Assembly: GCA_936440205.1 (NCBI GenBank) | Contig: OW387147.1 | Coordinates: 2,852,001-2,916,000, forward strand | From: Lepidonotus clava | Lineage: Eukaryota; Annelida; Polychaeta; Phyllodocida; Polynoidae | DNA: 64,000 nt | Direction of reading: 5' to 3' | Shown here: piece after piece, positions 59,662-64,000 of the stretch | How the letters are laid out: every line of letters begins with the position of its first letter | Position numbering within the stretch: the stretch's first letter is position 1 | The notes under the pieces: model-generated | Seen by the model: only the letters and a program-made list of their open reading frames with translations | The model's database searches: none | What the model was told of the DNA's origin: nothing | Translations under genes and position numbers: made by a program

Positions 59662-60182
59662 CTTTATTCTGCGCCTATCGTGGCCGTCGGGTCTGCCCCT
59701 CCTGGTATCCAGGTATCCAGGTAGGTCGTCCAGAGTCTGACACCCAGCCTCCCAGGTGAGAGGTACTAATCACAGAGAGCACAGGTGCTGCAGGTAGGTA
59801 GATCCAGAGGTCCTACACCTGAGAGCATTAAGCAGGAAGTTCCACCACTGAGGTCACAACAACACTCTGGTAAATCACACAGTACAGATGATAAGGTAGA
59901 AATTAGATATCCATTGGTGTGTGGTTAGGTAAATCCTCCAATGTCCTCGACTTCCCCTGAGAACAGGTATATAACACCTGAAGGTATCGGCAGCAGGTGA
60001 GTATCAGATAGGAGACGGGCGCCACTGATGAGCCTTCCTCAGGGACTCCTCCGCCAGTCGCTGCCCAACAAAGGGCTGAGTTAGCTCTCGGTCGCAGTGC
60101 TTAGGTGTAGGTAGTCTGGGAGGCAGGTAGGACGTGCAGGTGAAACTGGCTTCACCCAGTCAGGTCGTCCGTCCTGGTAGCC
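59662..60182 (-). other. Possible minus-strand leader exon
   Basis: Bounded by an acceptor-like CATGTTTTTCAG (before 60182) and a good donor AAA/GTAAGTTTCAC (59661). No long frame. It shares 'ggat(t/c)taccT'-type words with 52.9-53.4 kb. It could be a 5' UTR exon of the minus-strand segments below it; no transcript evidence. Confidence 0.25.
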
Positions 60183-60450
60183 TGAAAAACATGAAGGGAT
60201 ATTCTTAAATGGGGATTTCAGGGACATTTGCTTGGACTCCCTCTCCCATGCACTACCTGCAGGTCGATCTGCAGTGATCTCACGCCCCGACCAGCGTCCT
60301 ACCTGCACTCTCACACTACCCCCCGCTCTGATTGCTACGAAATGGTTTCACGGTAGTCAGATGGTGCGGAAAGGAGCTCTTTAGTACAGTTTGCCTAGAC
60401 TCTATACCTGCGTCCCCACCACCAGTTGCAGCGTCCAACCTGCGTCTGTG

Positions 60451-60485
60451 CATGGAGACTAAAATAAATTATTTTAGTCTCCATG
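60451..60485. repeat. Perfect palindrome with 16-bp arms
   Basis: CATGGAGACTAAAATA, spacer AAT, then the exact inverse. It could be a small foldback or a binding site; function unknown. Confidence 0.8.
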
Positions 60486-63346
60486 GTCTGTGTAAGATAC
60501 CTGCATGTCTGTCTTTCCTTCCTCTCCTACTCACCCCCGTCCCTCCTGTCCCCCCTCAGCGCGGGCTGATCTCAGATGGACGAGCAGACGTGTGCCGGCC
60601 CTTCGTCTGTCTGTAACCTGCCTTAGGCTGTACCCTGCCTTGAGCACTGGACCGTAACTTTTTATTACTGATCTAAATGATAAAAATATGCCTTGTAAAT
60701 GTGATACATATTCCCGACAGAACCCACCAAATGAACCAAATTTGTAGTATTTTTATGTCATTAAATCAAACAAATCGTACAAATCAAAGGTCGTTTAAGG
60801 CATTTAGGTTTAGACCGTTTATGCCCGAATAGACTGCCCTGGCCCTTTCCCCCTCCCCCGCCCTTCCGCCCTTCCCCGCGGGTCTTAGCCCTAATAGTCG
60901 CCCCTCACCCCGCGGCTGGATAGGGCACTGTGGGGGTCATCGAGGAAGGACTCTCCTTAAATGTTCAGCTTTAGAAAAGAATGCTCTTTCAAATTTCCCT
61001 TATGAAATAAAAAAAATATCATCCTGACCAACCTGTGTGAAACTGGCACATTTACTGTAAAATACTGAATCAGTTATTGGGTTGTATTGACAGATTTTTT
61101 TATTTTTATTTTTATAAATTTACAAAATAACCTCCCATATAAAACGACCCCCCCCCCTCAGAGCCCCCCCCCCCTGGGCCGCAGACGCGGCGTCTCTGTG
61201 TGTGGTCGGATTAAGGCCCCTCGTGTCCATGACAACAGGTGACCATTGTCCACCTCTGTGTACCTGGGTCTCAGACTGACCACTCAGCCGGACGTAAACC
61301 CCCCTGACCACTGGGCCTCACCTCACGTTAAGCCCTTGACCACTCACTGTCCCCCGGCCACTGCCCCAGCATCCCCCCTAAACTGACTGACCACTATGTC
61401 CCACGACGTGGGCCACAGGTATAGGAGTACTGCACATTCCAAAGAACTTACACAAAAACATCGACGGTCCTGACACTATCTGACGACTAATAAGTTTACC
61501 TTCACATACGTAAACGTTTTACTTAACGTATAAGGCTACCATGGTAAAACAAAGAGAACAACTTCAAGACCACGGTTTTATACTGGGTGTGGGGCCGGGG
61601 TGGGGTGGGTGCGCGCTCTAAGTCTTCAAACATGACACATTTGGCCAATGAATATCACAACCTGGAGTCCCTTCAAATTTGTTTTCTCGGGAAAGTCCCT
61701 CGCATTTGTTTGGAAGCCGGTCAGATTTGGTCAGATTTACCCTCAAGAAACACCCTCAAATGTACTTGGAACCCCTTCGAATGAAATACACAGAACTAAC
61801 CGAGGGGGTCGAAGCCTGTTTTGAGGGTCGAGGGCTCTGCCCGAGACCCTCAAAAGGGGCTGAGACGAGGTTAGTTCTTGTTTTATTATATATCAATAAT
61901 CCATGAAAAATAACCCATGACCCATGAACCCATGAAAAACAAGACAAATTCTCTTACGGGGCAATTTTATTTTTTTTTATAATTGCACAGTGTGCAATAA
62001 CGCCCTCAGTTATTGCACCTTTGCTCTTGGGGAAGGACAATGATGAAGGTATAGGCACTACGAATTTGGTATATAATAATAGATACTACTTTACAAAGTC
62101 TACATCAAGCAGAGTTCCGACTGCTAGACCAAAGAAGTAGTTTAAGGTAGCCGCCGACAAAAATGTGGTAAATCGTGCATTAAACAATCGTGAGAACCAT
62201 GCCCCTTGACCATTGCACCCCTGGGATTGCACCTCCCCATCACAAAGCCCCTGATTGACCACTCACTGCCCCCTCCCCTGATCAAACAGACCACCTCCCC
62301 TCCCTGCCCCTCTCTGCCCCCTCTAAGCCCCAAACACCCCGACAAACAGCGCCCCCTTTGTCACCCAGATCAGGTCGTCATGGACACCGGCGGTCACGTG
62401 ACACATCAAAGTGACCGACAGGTGTTTGGGAGACGTCAAAAGGACGTACAGAGGGACGTAAAGGAGACGTAAATGGGGATGAAAAGGGGACGCACGCGAC
62501 GTGAGCCGCCGTCGTCAAGTGTCGCTAAGGACCCGTGACGTCACAGCTGGGACGCCGAGTGCCTCTCATAACGGCGGTATGATCTTTGATCTGAGTTATC
62601 CCCTTATTCCACAGTCTGGTACCGGCATATGCACATCTTTAACGTGTCCACGGAACGTTTGTGCTCAATTTGTAAAAATGAAAAAGTGTTCTTTAAAATA
62701 TGGTGTTTGTACTGATAGTTTTCTTTAGGCCCCATGCGCTCTGGCCATTTCTTACTGCGACCCTAGAATCGCAAGCACAAATTGCTATAATTTTGATTAA
62801 ATAATCGAATAACCTTATACAATGATAACTCTTTTATAAATAAGAAAAATGTTAATTTTGAATACAAGAAGATTGCACTTTTTATCTCGGATCGCAATGA
62901 GAATTGTCCAGGGCGAATGGCTCTTTACAGGCACAAATAAATTAGAGTTCGATACGATCAGACAACATCAGGTAAAATAGACTTCAATTCGTTCCGAGTG
63001 GGATCACAATAAAAGGTCTCTAATCCCTCCACATTGTGAACTAAACCTGGGACAAATCCCCACCTCACCGGGCCCCAGGTGGCCACAGATCCCCGGATGT
63101 ATTCTGGCTCAGGCCTTTCCCGCGCTTTGTCAGATGTCGTCTGCTCAAAGGCCGGTCAAAATGTCGTCTGATCAGAGGTCTCAACCTTCACGGCCGGTTA
63201 GCGGCGTTACGTGGGGCTCAGGGTGGTCAGCGTCTCTGCAGCGTCCCTACAGCGTCTAATCCTTCTTTGGGGAGTGTCCTATTCCCTGACCTGGGGAATG
63301 TCTAGTTTACCTCCATGGCCGATTCTGCGGGCGTCGCCCTTCCTAT

Positions 63347-63592
63347 AGGTAAAGACCCCTAAAATTGACAGGGCGACATGGCCTTTTCTTAAATTCTCCA
63401 TTGAAATGAGCCTTAATGAAACGAAGGAAAAAAAAGCGACACGACATAGGTTTTTCTTTAATTCGACATGGGACACGGACAATTCTTAAAATCAACGCGA
63501 AAATTCAAAATATAGCGACAGGGGATATAGTCATTTTTTAAATTCGACATGCGACATCGGGACCCCCCCCCCCCATCAACACTCCTCTCCCT
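63347..63592. repeat. Interspersed repeat, copy 3
   Basis: Starts 'ggtaaagacccctaaaattg', continues 'acagggcgacat', and ends 'gcgacatcgggacccccc' with a C12 run and 'atcaacac'. Internal units are partly decayed. Confidence 0.75.
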
Positions 63593-64000
63593 ATCCTTAA
63601 TACCTAAGGAGGGGGCTTAATGCAGAAGGCTAACTCTCCCAGATGTGGAGCTGTTTACAAACGTCACCTAATGTTTAAGAAGTGACCACAGGCCCAGACC
63701 CTATATCTATACTACTTGTATATATAGGTATAGGGTCTGTCCCACAGGCCTGCCCCAGACCATCAGAAACAAGGGGGGCAGATGCGCGCCCACGACACTC
63801 AATGTGTCATAATGCTTGGTGAAAAGGAGGGACATCCGGGAATAAAAACAATTCAAATTTGATTGAGACATGAACTGCCTTTTTTATTTTTTATTTTCAA
63901 TTTTTTTTTTCGTAAACATACTCTGTATAAAAATGTGGTATTTGTTATTGTAAATATATGTACATAAACATTTATCGAAAATATTCATTGCCAGACTTAT

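Larger units (their letters stand above)
52998..64000. other. Terminal non-coding region
   Basis: No conserved exon was recognised. It holds repeats at 55352-55565 and 63347-63592, a MITE (59516-59619), a possible leader exon (59662-60182), short palindromes (54222-54250, 60451-60485), several C/G runs and two low-complexity A-rich blocks near 58.05-58.28 kb. GC-rich segments at 53.0-53.5 and 60.3-60.6 kb leave long but featureless frames. Confidence 0.5.

Noticed and set aside
1-64000. Retroviral, LTR, Polinton or other capsid-bearing elements
   Set aside because: None of their typical proteins or long terminal repeats was recognised in the window.

Overview
The window reads as nuclear DNA of an animal, most likely a mollusc and perhaps a gastropod. 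Genes are rich in introns with GT-AG borders. Two conserved animal genes are recognisable (AVL9 and a LYPD6-type Ly6 gene). Short non-autonomous DNA transposons are common, and two SINE-like tails end in (AACA)n as often seen in molluscs. The phylum call is an inference from repeat style, not proof.

Layout. 1-1126: repeats and upstream DNA. 1127-2450 (+): a two-exon gene for a secreted protein with a LamG/concanavalin-like fold. 5458-16280 (+): AVL9, 16 coding exons from the second conserved exon to the stop; its first coding exon was not found here. The 3' UTR runs to a poly(A) signal at 17442. 17.5-23.7 kb: intergenic, with miniature transposons, one short frame carrying a BH3-like motif and a possible transposase remnant. 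24611-28002 (-): a four-exon LYPD6-like gene for a GPI-anchored Ly6/three-finger protein, whose C-terminal exon runs into a minisatellite. 28-64 kb: about 36 kb without a recognisable conserved protein. It holds many miniature transposons with clear target-site duplications, long G/C homopolymers, clusters of bZIP, bHLH and nuclear-receptor sites, and a chain of minus-strand exon-like segments (40836-52997, perhaps with a leader exon at 59662-60182) that stays in phase but has no AUG in its first segment and no family I recognise.

The genes do not form a pathway visible here. AVL9 acts in late secretory traffic; LYPD6 and the LamG protein are predicted to enter that pathway. The most unusual features are local exon duplications inside AVL9, a TIR element at 31445-32045 with one left and four right ends, a family of CAGTG/CAGGG-ended miniature elements with 5-bp duplications, a strong excess of the palindrome TGACGTCA, and the dense poly(G)/poly(C) tracts. 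No retrovirus, LTR element or Polinton was recognised.
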